DNA of 64,000 bases from Streptomyces sp. NBC_00306 (GTDB lineage: Bacteria > Actinomycetota > Actinomycetes > Streptomycetales > Streptomycetaceae), in the NCBI RefSeq assembly GCF_036169555.1, contig NZ_CP108032.1:8432001-8496000 (forward strand), in the 5' to 3' direction. The notes beneath the pieces were generated by a model. That model had not been told where the DNA came from, did no database searches, and worked only from the letters and a program-made list of their open reading frames with translations. Position 1 is the stretch's first letter; each line of letters starts with the position of its first letter. Shown here one piece after another: positions 8,123 through 16,276 of this stretch. A program made the position numbers and the translations under genes.

Positions 8123-9663
8123 GCCGCGGTCTCCTGAGTCGCCTGGTTGCGCTCGTGCTGCTCGCGGGTGAGCGTGGCCAGGGTGGAGCGGACCTTGGTG
8201 AGAGGGACGTCTCCGAACTGGATGCCGACGCTGAAGTTGAACTCGTCGCGTTGACGCATCGACTCGTCGGCGCCGTCTTCGGTCAGGTCGACGTCTCCGT
8301 ACGCGAGGAGCGTGTCGGGATCGTGGCCGGCAGCGGTGAGGGTCTGCCACACGGGCGTGCCGGGGTAGGGCCGGAATTCGAACACGCTGGCCCGTACGTC
8401 ACCGGGGGCGCTGTCGGCGATGCGCCAGAGGTTGTGGATGTGTCGGACGGTCGCCTCAAGGTCGTCGTGGCTCTCGCCGGGGAAGCCGAGGATGAAGTAG
8501 CCCTTCACGCCGATGCCGTGCTCGACCAGGCGGCGGGCGACGCGCTCGGTCATCTCGGCGTTGATGCGCTTGTCCATGGCCTTGAGGATGCGGTTGCTCC
8601 CGGACTCGATGCCGAGGGCGACCTCCCGCAAGCCGTTCGCGACGAGGCGGTCCAGCTCTTGGTCGGAGATCCGATCGAGGACGTTGATGCGGCCGGTGGC
8701 ATCCCACACGTACCGCTCGCCGATTTTGTGGCGGGTGAAGGCCTCCATCTGCTCATCGATGACGCGGCCGACGCCGAGGAACAGGTCATCGACGAACCGG
8801 AAGGCGGTGACGCCGTACTCGTCGTGGAGCATGTCGAGTTCCCCGATGATGTTCTCGGGGCCGCGGACACGGATCAGCAGGTCGGGATTGGCGCTGACGG
8901 CGGCCCCGCAGAACGTGCAGTTGTAAGGGCAGCCGCGGCTGCCGACGATGTTCGCCTCCGTGTGCCCGGCGCGGGCCGCGTGCTGGAGTAGCGCAGTGTT
9001 GCGGCTCACGGCGAGGCGCCGGTCCGTCTCCGTGGGCGCGGCCTGGTACGGGTCCTGCGGCAGGAAGGCGCGGTTGACGTACGGCAGGGCGTTGATGTCC
9101 GGGCCGAGCATCTGCGCGCTGAGCTTCTTGTCGTCCGGGATGCCGGTGGCCTGGGTGCCGAGCAGACGATCGCGCCACACCACGCCGGGCAGTTCACGGC
9201 GGCGCTGCTCGTCCTCCAGGAGGGCGGCAACCCGCAGTTCGCCTTCGCCGAGGACGAGAGCCCGCAGGTTGGCCATGCGCGGGTCGGCGAGGATTCGGGC
9301 GGGCATGGCCTTGGCGTGGTGGCCGCCGACCATCAGCGCGATGTCCGGATCGAGGGCCGCCGCGATGCGTGCGGACATCTCGTAGGTGGGGGCGAGGAGG
9401 TTCATGGCCGCCCACCGTGGTGCTGCTGCGTTGACGAGCTTCGCCGTCTCCATGATGCCGAGCCCGTGCGCTTCGGCGTCGAGGACACCGACGTTGAAGC
9501 CGGCCTGCTGCGCGTACGTGGCGATGTAGGCCATGCCGAGCACCGGGAGGGTGTAGTCGTTGGTGCGCGGCCGTTGGCCGTAGTCGCGCAATGGTGCGTT
9601 CACGAACAGCGCGTCGAGTGAGCGGGCCGGATCGGCGCCCGTGATCAGCGGTAACTGCGGCAT
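8119..9663 (-). CDS. Cobalamin-binding-domain radical SAM enzyme
   Basis: A 514-aa B12-binding-domain radical SAM protein. The N-terminal 150 residues form a Rossmann-like cobalamin domain (FVNAPLRDYGQRP, LDAEAHGLG, MVGGHHAKAMP). The classical DxHxxG cobalamin-ligand motif is not obvious. The SAM/4Fe-4S motif is CPYNCTFC with C245, C249 and C252. Downstream IESGSNRILKAMDK and YFILGFPGE are standard for the class. Members typically methylate or rearrange unactivated carbon. The stop is coupled to a kinase and Nudix gene; the glycosylase gene ends 12 bases upstream. The pairing hints at nucleotide modification. Confidence 0.9.
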   Translation of the reverse strand: MPQLPLITGADPARSLDALFVNAPLRDYGQRPRTNDYTLPVLGMAYIATYAQQAGFNVGVLDAEAHGLGIMETAKLVNAAAPRWAAMNLLAPTYEMSARIAAALDPDIALMVGGHHAKAMPARILADPRMANLRALVLGEGELRVAALLEDEQRRRELPGVVWRDRLLGTQATGIPDDKKLSAQMLGPDINALPYVNRAFLPQDPYQAAPTETDRRLAVSRNTALLQHAARAGHTEANIVGSRGCPYNCTFCGAAVSANPDLLIRVRGPENIIGELDMLHDEYGVTAFRFVDDLFLGVGRVIDEQMEAFTRHKIGERYVWDATGRINVLDRISDQELDRLVANGLREVALGIESGSNRILKAMDKRINAEMTERVARRLVEHGIGVKGYFILGFPGESHDDLEATVRHIHNLWRIADSAPGDVRASVFEFRPYPGTPVWQTLTAAGHDPDTLLAYGDVDLTEDGADESMRQRDEFNFSVGIQFGDVPLTKVRSTLATLTREQHERNQATQETAA

Positions 9664-9675
9664 TGATCCTCCTGG

Positions 9676-10479
9676 TCATCGGGCATGGCAGCCCCAGGTG
9701 AGGGTGGAGAGGGTCAGGGTGTGCAGGGCGGTGCTGTCGGGTCCGGCCATGCCGGTCCACATCGGGCCGAATGCCTTGTCCTTCTTGTCCGGCCAGTCGT
9801 GTTCGGGCGCGATCTGCGCGGCCCAGGTGCGCACGGCGAGGTCGTCATGCGGGTAGATGCTGAAGTCGCCGGTGTAGTCGGCCGCCGCAGCGGACGCGGT
9901 CCACGGGCCGATCCGGGGAACGTTGGTCAGCGCGGAGGCCAGGCCGCCGGCGTCCATCCGCTGCCAGTGCACGAAGTGCAGCTCATGCTGGGCGGCGGCG
10001 GCCTGCAAGACGGAGCGGTGGAACTTGGCGCCTACGCTCTCGAACTTCGCCTCGCCGAGCGCCAGGACTTGCTCGGCGGTGGGGGCGACGGCAAGTTCAC
10101 CGTGCGGGGTGTCGATGGTGGTGCCGTAGGCCTTGCACCAGGCCCGGTAGAGCTTGCGGGCCTGTCCAGCTCGTACGACCTGCCGGAGGATGGCCGTGCT
10201 GATCGCGTCCCACAGCCACGGGTTGGCCAGACGCTGTGTGGGCCCAAGGTCATCGAGCCCGGCCTTCAGCGCGGCGGGGACGGTGCCGGGCAGGCACGCG
10301 GGGTCGGTGGTGACGAACTGGGGCTTTACGTCCTCGGTGCCGTGCACACAGCTCATGTGCAGGCCTTCGCGGTCCCAGAGCAGGACCCAGACCCCGCACG
10401 CGGTGCGTACGGCTCGCGCGCGGCCTCCGGTCTCGGTCTCGCTCCAGGCAGGGTGATCGGTCGTCAGGACGCCGGTCAT
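9676..10479 (-). CDS. HhH-GPD DNA glycosylase (AlkA-like superfamily)
   Basis: A 267-aa helix-hairpin-helix glycosylase. The HhH element LTNVPRIGPWTASAAA at about residues 185-200 precedes the catalytic aspartate region YPHDD (D212/D213), as in AlkA and related base-excision enzymes. The segment LANPWLWDAISTAILRQVVRAGQA matches the family's first helical core (the 'I..Q' helix). It sits 12 bases upstream of the radical SAM gene on the same strand, so it is likely cotranscribed. It could remove a modified base made or misincorporated because of the neighbouring enzymes. Base specificity cannot be read from sequence. Confidence 0.75.
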   Translation of the reverse strand: MTGVLTTDHPAWSETETGGRARAVRTACGVWVLLWDREGLHMSCVHGTEDVKPQFVTTDPACLPGTVPAALKAGLDDLGPTQRLANPWLWDAISTAILRQVVRAGQARKLYRAWCKAYGTTIDTPHGELAVAPTAEQVLALGEAKFESVGAKFHRSVLQAAAAQHELHFVHWQRMDAGGLASALTNVPRIGPWTASAAAADYTGDFSIYPHDDLAVRTWAAQIAPEHDWPDKKDKAFGPMWTGMAGPDSTALHTLTLSTLTWGCHAR

Positions 10480-10569
10480 GGCGTGCTCCTCATGTAGTGC
10501 GGTTGTTGCGCCGTAGCCTCTCGCGTCACGGAGGTACGGCGCGCGCGACCCCAGGAAAGCGGAGCGAGA

Positions 10570-11220
10570 TCAGTCGATGAGGTCGCGCTGGGAGAGGTAG
10601 CTGCGCATCAGGCGGTACTCGTCCACGGTTGCGGGCCGGGACTCGGCGGCATCGGCGCCCGGCTCGGCCGGTGCCGGCCAGGTGTCCCGCGACGGCATCA
10701 GCTCTACCGCGGCGTTGGAAACGCGTTTGCGGCGGGGGCCGCGGACGAACAACGTCACGGTGTCCGGCTCCATCACGGCCTGGTGCACCATCGGGTGGCC
10801 AAGGGTGTAGGAGCTGCCGGGACGCTCGATGGTCACGATGCCCCGCTCCACATCGTCGCCGCTGAACGGCCCCTCCCAGCCGTCTGTCCGGCGCCCCACG
10901 ACGTGCACGTATCCGCCGGTGAGGATGCGTGTGGCGAAGGCGTAGCAGTGGTCATGGGGAAAGCGCTGGTTGTCGAGGCGGGGGTTCATGTTCATGCGGA
11001 CCTCGAAGCCGCGTTCCGGCGCCCGGTAGACGGAGAGCCGGTTGAGCAGCAGAGTGATGCGGCTGTTCGCCAGACGCTCAGCGTCGTCGGGGATCTCGTC
11101 AACGAGCTGGGTGAGTAGCTTCCGGTCCTCGGCGAGGCGGTCCAGGAGGTCACGACTGATCCTCTGGACTTCACGGAGGTCAGGTGTGTCCAGGGACGGG
11201 ATGCGATCCAGCCAGCTCAT
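10570..11220 (-). CDS. Cupin-like protein of the radical SAM cassette
   Basis: A 216-aa protein. The middle carries two histidine motifs typical of a cupin barrel: FPHDHCYAFATRILTGGYVH, and later GSSYTLGHPMVHQAVMEPDTVTLFVRGP. The N-terminal 90 residues are helical, the C-terminus acidic and disordered. ATG 11220 overlaps the stop of the gene upstream (ATGA). The family is unassigned. A metal-dependent oxygenase, epimerase or sensor role is possible. About 90 bases separate it from the glycosylase gene, so the two may share a transcript. Confidence 0.6.
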   Translation of the reverse strand: MSWLDRIPSLDTPDLREVQRISRDLLDRLAEDRKLLTQLVDEIPDDAERLANSRITLLLNRLSVYRAPERGFEVRMNMNPRLDNQRFPHDHCYAFATRILTGGYVHVVGRRTDGWEGPFSGDDVERGIVTIERPGSSYTLGHPMVHQAVMEPDTVTLFVRGPRRKRVSNAAVELMPSRDTWPAPAEPGADAAESRPATVDEYRLMRSYLSQRDLID

Positions 11221-11954
11221 CGGGCACCGCCCACACCAGCGCCCACCACGTCTTCGAGCACCCGGCGGGCTCTCTGCGCCACGGCAGCGTGCTCGTTGAA
11301 CGTCAGCGCCCCAGTCGGAACGGCTTCGGGCTGCGCGACGGCGAGAACCTGCACGCCGCCGGCGCTGCTCTTCAACGCGCACAGCGTGCCCGGGTGAGCC
11401 GCGAACGCCTGCTCGGAGGCGAAGCTGCGCACATACTGCGGCCGGCCGGCCTGGAGGTCCTCCGGCCACTGGTACATCTCCAGGTCGAGGGTGCCCGCGA
11501 CCGTAAGGACGACGGACGTGGAGACGATCGGCCACGTCGTCATCACGGACCCGTAGGCCAGGCGCAGATAGAAGCCGCGGCCGTCGTGGGCCGAGAGCGG
11601 CAGATGGGCGAAGCCGTGCGCCATGAAGGCGCCGGAGGGCGCGCCGGGCATGCCGTGTTCCATCAGCCTCAGGAGCCGGGTGGCCAGCGGCAGCAGCCAG
11701 CCGGTGGCGTCGGCCACCGGAATCTCGGGGATGTCGCTCGGGTCTCGCCCCTGGTCGAGCAGCCGGTCGACAAAGGCGGGGAGTAAGGCGTCCACAAAGG
11801 TGCCCTTCAGGAGTCGGATCGGGAGAGGCCCGGCGCCAGGCTGACGGGGGAAGCCGCCCGGCGCCGGGGGTGTGTGCCGCTCGATGAGCAAGGCCTGAAG
11901 CACCCGCCCACCGAGCGGCGGTCTCAGTGGCCGCTTGGGCCAGGCGGCCGGCAC
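11217..11954 (-). CDS. Conserved-looking protein of unknown function
   Basis: The frame is open far upstream because it merges with a decayed paralogue, so the true start is uncertain. GTG 11954 and GTG 11903 are candidates, the latter with a GGTGGGCGG stretch just before it. The clear coding part runs from about LLIERHTPPAP through PIRLLKGTFVDALLPAFVDRL to a C-terminus ending RRVLEDVVGAGVGGAR. Aromatic/hydrophobic patches (LRLAYGSVMTTWPIVSTSVVL) look like a beta-rich core. The stop is coupled to the cupin gene by ATGA, so the two products probably act together. I recognise no family. Confidence 0.5.
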   Translation of the reverse strand: MPAAWPKRPLRPPLGGRVLQALLIERHTPPAPGGFPRQPGAGPLPIRLLKGTFVDALLPAFVDRLLDQGRDPSDIPEIPVADATGWLLPLATRLLRLMEHGMPGAPSGAFMAHGFAHLPLSAHDGRGFYLRLAYGSVMTTWPIVSTSVVLTVAGTLDLEMYQWPEDLQAGRPQYVRSFASEQAFAAHPGTLCALKSSAGGVQVLAVAQPEAVPTGALTFNEHAAVAQRARRVLEDVVGAGVGGAR

Positions 11955-12542
11955 AAGGTCGTCCAGGTCCACGACGGTGAACGCGCGGAGCGTGCGCACG
12001 AGGCTGGCAGCGAGGAACCACCGCAGGGTGGGGCCCCGTACGGAACGGGGACGTCGTCGCCTGCCAGGACGTGAACGCCGTTGCCGGTGTACTCGTGAGG
12101 CGTGCCGATGACTCCGTACAGGGGTGCGCTCTGGACCAGCAGTGCGACGGTCCCGTGTTCGGCAAGGTAGGGGCACTGCTTTGCGGCCATGCGCGCGTGC
12201 CGCCGGCAGACTGGAGGTTGAGCGGGTGCTCGATGTGGGCACGCCGTCCTTCTTGCTCTCCAGGAACAGGACTCCGTCTGGGCTCCGGGCGTTGTCGGTC
12301 GCGCGGGGGTGGACCAGGCGCCATTTCGGCTCACCGGTCGGCAGGCCGTCGTCTCCGGTGGACTGTGAGACCCGGCCGCAGAGGACATCGCGCACGTCGC
12401 GGTCCCCCTGCCCTCGTCCCAGTAGCCCAGGCGCGAGCGGCCTGTGGCGTCGAAGGTGGTACGCAGAGAGGAAGGAGCCGGCCTCTTCGCCGTCGCGGGC
12501 GGTGATGTAGGGAACCAGGCAGCTTCTCGATGCAGGCTTCAC
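11924..12542 (-). pseudogene. Frameshifted paralogue of the 12956-13597 gene
   Basis: Starting at GTG 12542 (GTGA overlap with the DUF5999 gene), the translation LVPYITARDGEE, GEPKWRLVHP, FLES, CPYLAEHG, SAPLYGVIG, LRWFLA and AFTVVDLDDL aligns piece by piece with the intact neighbour. That neighbour has LVPYITAREGEE, GRPKWRMVHP, FLES, CPHLRNG, AAPLYGVIG, LPWFLA and YTVVDLHDL. The pieces lie in alternating frames, with switches near 12480, 12410, 12240 and 12030. This is a decayed tandem duplicate, or a stretch rich in assembly indels. It should not make the full protein. Confidence 0.6.
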
Positions 12543-12739
12543 GCTGCCGCCCCCGTAGCGGCAACGGGGCGGTGCGGGGCGATGATCTGGCCGTCGGGCA
12601 GCAGCTCGCCCGTATCGTCAAACAGCAGGACGCCGTTGCACAACAGCGTCCAGCCCTGCACCTCGGAGCGTGTCAACGGCTTGGCCGCTTCGCGATCCGG
12701 CTGTGCGGCCGTGGGGCAGGTGGGCGTGTGCTGGCACAT
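12539..12739 (-). CDS. DUF5999 family small protein
   Basis: A 66-aa protein starting MCQHTPTCPTA and containing QGWTLLCNGVLLFDDTGELL, then PDGQIIAPHRP, the hallmark of DUF5999, a small family widespread in Streptomyces with no known function. Three cysteines near the N-terminus and centre may bind metal. I start at ATG 12739 because the family normally begins MCQH; the frame continues upstream but without family support. The TGA overlaps the GTG of the following decayed paralogue (GTGA). Confidence 0.85.
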   Translation of the reverse strand: MCQHTPTCPTAAQPDREAAKPLTRSEVQGWTLLCNGVLLFDDTGELLPDGQIIAPHRPVAATGAAA

Positions 12740-12955
12740 GCGCGTCGCTCTTCCTGTCGGTCGTGCGGTGGGGACGGGGGTGTCCTCTTTGGCGGGGACC
12801 AAGGGCAGGCGGACGACGATCCGCTTGCTGCCGGTGGCGGTGTCCGGGATGACCTCAGCCCGGCTATAAACACCCGCCAGGGCGTTGACCAGGAACTGAC
12901 CGCGGTAGGCCGGGCCTGGAATCACACGGCTGTTCTGGGTGCCGGAGCCGGGCGT

Positions 12956-13597
12956 TCAGGGGGCATCGGCCAGGTCGTGCAGGTCGACGACGGTGTATTC
13001 GCGAATGGCGCGTACGAGCTGGGAGGCGAGGAACCAGGGCAGCATGGGCGAGGAGAACGGCAGCGGCTTGTCGTCCGCAGGCAGCGCTCGAATGCCGTCG
13101 CTGCTCCATTGGTACGGGGCGCCGATGACGCCGTACAGCGGCGCCGCTCGGACCACGAGCGCCACGTGGCCATTGCGAAGGTGCGGGCACTGCGCGACCG
13201 CGGCGGCCGCGTGCTGCACGCAGAACGGCGGCTGCGCGGTCAGGATCGGCTCGTTCGGCGTCGACTGCGGACTCTCCAGAAACAGGTGCGCGTCGCCGAT
13301 CTTGGCCGGGCCGACGCATGCCTGGCAGCGGAGTTTCATCATGGTCTCGCGCTGCCTGGAGGGGTGGACCATGCGCCACTTCGGCCGACCCAGCGGCATG
13401 CGGTCGGGGCCGATGTTTTGGGAGCAGCGGCCCCACAGTTCACCGCGGGTGCCGCGGTCCTGAGGGGTCTCGTTCCAATAGCCGAGCCTCGATCGGCCGC
13501 GTTCGGTGAACGAGGCCCGCAGAGCGGACTGGAGCTCACCCTCTTCGCCTTCCCGGGCGGTGATGTACGGCACCAGCCTGGTTGAGGTCTCACTCAT
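12956..13597 (-). CDS. Unknown protein, intact member of a tandem pair
   Basis: A 213-aa soluble protein starting MSETSTRLVPYITAREGEE. A CQACVGPA motif with a later CVQHAAAAVAQCPH could bind zinc. The C-terminal part APLYGVIGAPYQW, MLPWFLASQLVRAIREYTVVDL is repeated in the decayed copy downstream. Between this gene and DUF5999 lie about 215 bases without a convincing gene, though a short coding-like stretch exists there. Function unknown. The duplication together with DUF5999 suggests a lineage-specific accessory module. Confidence 0.6.
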   Translation of the reverse strand: MSETSTRLVPYITAREGEEGELQSALRASFTERGRSRLGYWNETPQDRGTRGELWGRCSQNIGPDRMPLGRPKWRMVHPSRQRETMMKLRCQACVGPAKIGDAHLFLESPQSTPNEPILTAQPPFCVQHAAAAVAQCPHLRNGHVALVVRAAPLYGVIGAPYQWSSDGIRALPADDKPLPFSSPMLPWFLASQLVRAIREYTVVDLHDLADAP

Positions 13598-13710
13598 CCC
13601 GCGACTCCCCGCCCCTCATCAGGCAGCCGGCTGCGGGTCGCCTTTGACGAGATGCGCGTCCTCCCAATCGGGGGACCCGCGGTGGACCTTTCGGGCTGGT
13701 GATCGAACAT
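13594..13710 (-). CDS. Possible 38-aa ORF coupled upstream of the tandem-pair gene
   Basis: ATG 13710 has GAGG about 10 bases upstream, and its stop overlaps the start of the next gene (ATGA 13594-13597). The product is basic and proline/serine rich, without recognisable domains. It may simply be a leader peptide or chance. Confidence 0.3.
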   Translation of the reverse strand: MFDHQPERSTAGPPIGRTRISSKATRSRLPDEGRGVAG

Positions 13711-13857
13711 GGACGATTCCTCAGGTCAGATTTGGGGCCCTGCACCCAGTACCGATCGCTCGCGGGGGTGGGAGCGGCGGGCCTGGGTGCAGGGCGGCTG
13801 GTGGGCCGTGCCGGGCGCCGGTGTGGGCGCGGCGCGGGGCACGGCCAATTCCGGGGG

Positions 13858-14166
13858 TCAGGCTGTAAGGAGGTCGAGCAGGCCGAGGGTGGTCAGGGCG
13901 AGGTGGCGCAGGTGTACGAGGGCGTCGTGCGCATCCTCGGGCGGCTGTGCGTCCCGCAGTTCGATGGCCCGTGCGAAGGCCGGCAGTTGGTCGTGTGTGC
14001 GGCGGACGGCGGGCAGCAGATCGGCGAGTGCGAGCCGCAGCCGGGCAGTGAGATCGGCCATGCGGGTTTCGTCGAGGTCCGAGTACGGGCTGAGAACGTC
14101 CTCGAGGTCGTCGTACACGTTCTCGTCGACGAGGGAGAGGCGCAGCGAGTCGAGGACGCGCTGCAT
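13858..14166 (-). CDS. Small helical protein next to the HATPase gene
   Basis: From ATG 14166 this gives 102 aa, all helical and acidic (VLDSLRLSLVDENVYDDLED, LRLALADLLPAVRRTHDQLP, HDALVHLRHLALTTLGLLDL). An upstream in-frame ATG at 14289 would place it inside the HATPase gene and adds an arginine-rich stretch that looks non-coding, so I prefer 14166 although its ribosome site is weak. It follows the HATPase gene by 50 bases on the same strand and may be its partner. No family recognised. Confidence 0.5.
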   Translation of the reverse strand: MQRVLDSLRLSLVDENVYDDLEDVLSPYSDLDETRMADLTARLRLALADLLPAVRRTHDQLPAFARAIELRDAQPPEDAHDALVHLRHLALTTLGLLDLLTA

Positions 14167-14216
14167 GGTGCCAGTGCCTGCGTCGAAGGCCCGGGGCGCA
14201 GCAAGGGCGGGGGCGC

Positions 14217-14726
14217 TTATGCCGGCACCCGGCCGACCGTCATGCGTGCGCGGACGACCTTTCCGTCCCCGTCGCCTGTGAGGAACCACGAAAGATCACA
14301 GCCGAGCCGGGCCACCTGCCACAGTCCTCGGCCGCGTTCACCGGCGACGGCCGCCGCGAAGTCGGGGAACTGGGGCAACGGGTCGGAGACGTCAATGAGC
14401 AGCTCGTCGTCCTCCGTGACAGTAAGCCGCAGACTGAGGCACCTGCGGTCGCCCAGAGGGCCTGGGTTCGCGTGCACCACAGCGTTGGCCGTCAGCAGTC
14501 CGGCCACCACGACAGCCGCCTCCTGATTGCCCGGCCAGCGCGCCATGGTCAGCCGCGTCCGGCCATGTAATCGAGCCAGCTGCGGCGTGTTGGGCTGCGC
14601 CTCGAACTTCCGAAACCACTCGTACGTGACGGCTGCGGCAGCGAGTGGGCTGAGCACTGTCTCAGGTGACGCGGTTCTCAATTCCACAGCCTCACTCCTG
14701 ACGTCGGAATGTGTTCGGAACAGCAC
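14217..14726 (-). CDS. HATPase-type anti-sigma/regulatory kinase-like protein
   Basis: A 169-aa single-domain HATPase_c-type protein, as in the many Streptomyces RsbW-like ATP-binding regulators. The N-box appears as VVVAGLLTANAVVHANPG (E replaced; the NA.VH core is kept), followed by LLIDVSDPLPQFPDF and a G-box ERGRGLWQVARLG. Such proteins bind ATP and usually control sigma factors or anti-sigma antagonists. It is transcribed divergently from a TPR regulator, with 224 bases of shared control region carrying repeats. Confidence 0.75.
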   Translation of the reverse strand: MLFRTHSDVRSEAVELRTASPETVLSPLAAAAVTYEWFRKFEAQPNTPQLARLHGRTRLTMARWPGNQEAAVVVAGLLTANAVVHANPGPLGDRRCLSLRLTVTEDDELLIDVSDPLPQFPDFAAAVAGERGRGLWQVARLGCDLSWFLTGDGDGKVVRARMTVGRVPA

Positions 14727-14787
14727 ACTCGGATTAGTGGGTGATCAGCGTCCACCCATGCCAAGAGGCTTCGCCATGGCTTCGCGC

Positions 14788-14850
14788 GTAGCTTCTGCGC
14801 CGCTTTAGAGCGTCAGAAGTAGCCCAGGAGTAGCGTGTAAGTAGCTTCTG
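14788..14850. promoter_or_regulatory. Repeats GTAGCTTCTG in the divergent control region
   Basis: GTAGCTTCTG occurs at 14788-14797 and 14841-14850. The inverted half CAGAAGTAG occurs at 14814-14822. These sit between the divergent HATPase (starts 14726) and TPR (starts 14951) genes, and probably form binding sites for a shared regulator. Confidence 0.5.
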
Positions 14851-14950
14851 TGCTGGACCAGTTGTCGCGACAAGCCTGCTCGGTGTCCCCTCAAACGACA
14901 GGGTTTCGCCGGCCCTCATAACCGGAACGCAACTCGAACCTGGAGCCGTT

Positions 14951-16276
14951 GTGGGCAGTCCTAAGACACTGCTGAAGGTGCTGATCGACCAGCAGATGCT
15001 GACTTGGTCGAGCTTCGAACCGCGATTCCGGACGACGGCAGAACGCATCCTCGGAGATCAAGGGCGGAACGTCACCTTGGGCGAGTCGCAGTTCCGGCGC
15101 TGGACGAGTGGTCAGCTCAAGACACTCCCCAACCCAGATGCCTGCCGCGTGCTTGAAGCGATGTTCGATCGTAAGGCCGTGCACCTCTTCGACCCTCCCG
15201 ACGAGGACGGACCGGCGAGTCTCGACGTACCCGCGCACGACCTGGAAGCAGAGATCGCAATGACCGCACATGAAGCGCAGACAGACGCCAGCGAGATGGC
15301 AGCAGCCTCCGTGTCAGACGTGACTGTGGAACAACTCCAAGACGACGTGCACGACCTGGCCCGCTCCTACACCAAAAAGTCGCCCCAGGGTGTCTGGCAG
15401 GAGGCCAAGCTGCTTCGGGAGAAGGCTGAACACGGCCGCGAGCGCACCGCCGTCCCGGCACAGCAGCAGGTGCTCCTCATCCTCGCCGGAAAGGCGTCGG
15501 CGCTATTGGCGCAGGCAGCATTTGACCTGGGCCAACTGGACGGTGCCAGGCGACTGGCCCGCACCGCGGCCCTGTATGGGGAAACGGCTCGCTATGAACC
15601 GCTGCGTGCCTTCGCCGCGGGAAGCCTGGCCTACATCGCGTACTACTCTGGCGAACCCTCCCAGGCCCTCGCCCACGTCCGACGTGCGCTCACCTACGGC
15701 GGCCTCGGCGATGTCGCCAACCGCCGACTGCGCGCCATTGAAGCTCGTGCCTTCGGGCACCTCGGCGACGTAACATCCGCTCAGCGCACCATGGCCATGG
15801 CGCAGACCGTCGACGCAGGCGCGAGCGACGAGCTCCACGACGACGTAGGCGGAGAGTTCGGATTCAGTCACGAGCGCCTGGCCATGTCCAACGCGTCCAC
15901 CGCATTGCTCGTTGACGACGGCCACGGAGCGGAAGAGTCCGCACGCCACGCCCTCGATCTGGTATCGAGCCAGCCGCCGCGACAGCAGTCGACGACCGTG
16001 ATTGGGAAGGCGTCCGCCGATCTGGCGATGGCACGGCTCCTGTCCGGCGACATCGACGGTGCGGCCGACGCACTGCAGGCCGTTTTCAGTGTGCCTGGAG
16101 ACCAGCGCGTGACAGGACTCGTTTCCCGGGCGGCGGCTGTACGCCGATTCCTCACCCGGCCGAGTCTGAGCAGTGCACAGCGCGCCATCGAGCTAGGCGA
16201 GCAACTAGAGGACTTCACGCGCCTCTCACCACAGCGTCTGCTCGTTGCCTACGAGCCGCTCGCGATCGAGGCTTAG
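14951..16276 (+). CDS. TPR-type regulatory protein
   Basis: A 441-aa protein starting at GTG 14951. The first 75 residues (SWSSFEPRFRTTAERILG...SQFRRWTSGQLKTLPNPDAC) form the N-terminal domain common to Streptomyces XRE/TPR-like regulators. The rest is a string of alpha-helical TPR-like repeats (LLAQAAFDLGQLDGARRLAR, AAGSLAYIAYYSGEPSQALA). Such proteins often regulate accessory or antibiotic loci, sometimes bound to small signals. It diverges from the HATPase gene. The following gene is convergent and begins one base after its stop. Confidence 0.7.
   Translation: MGSPKTLLKVLIDQQMLTWSSFEPRFRTTAERILGDQGRNVTLGESQFRRWTSGQLKTLPNPDACRVLEAMFDRKAVHLFDPPDEDGPASLDVPAHDLEAEIAMTAHEAQTDASEMAAASVSDVTVEQLQDDVHDLARSYTKKSPQGVWQEAKLLREKAEHGRERTAVPAQQQVLLILAGKASALLAQAAFDLGQLDGARRLARTAALYGETARYEPLRAFAAGSLAYIAYYSGEPSQALAHVRRALTYGGLGDVANRRLRAIEARAFGHLGDVTSAQRTMAMAQTVDAGASDELHDDVGGEFGFSHERLAMSNASTALLVDDGHGAEESARHALDLVSSQPPRQQSTTVIGKASADLAMARLLSGDIDGAADALQAVFSVPGDQRVTGLVSRAAAVRRFLTRPSLSSAQRAIELGEQLEDFTRLSPQRLLVAYEPLAIEA

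Noticed and set aside
9664..10569. Cobalamin riboswitch upstream of the B12-type radical SAM gene
   Set aside because: No recognisable cobalamin riboswitch core was seen; the glycosylase gene lies immediately upstream.
10570..12324. One long minus-strand frame spanning the cupin-like gene and upstream DNA
   Set aside because: Only the 3' part (from ATG 11220) has cupin motifs and an overlapping start; the upstream part is arginine/proline-rich shadow sequence.
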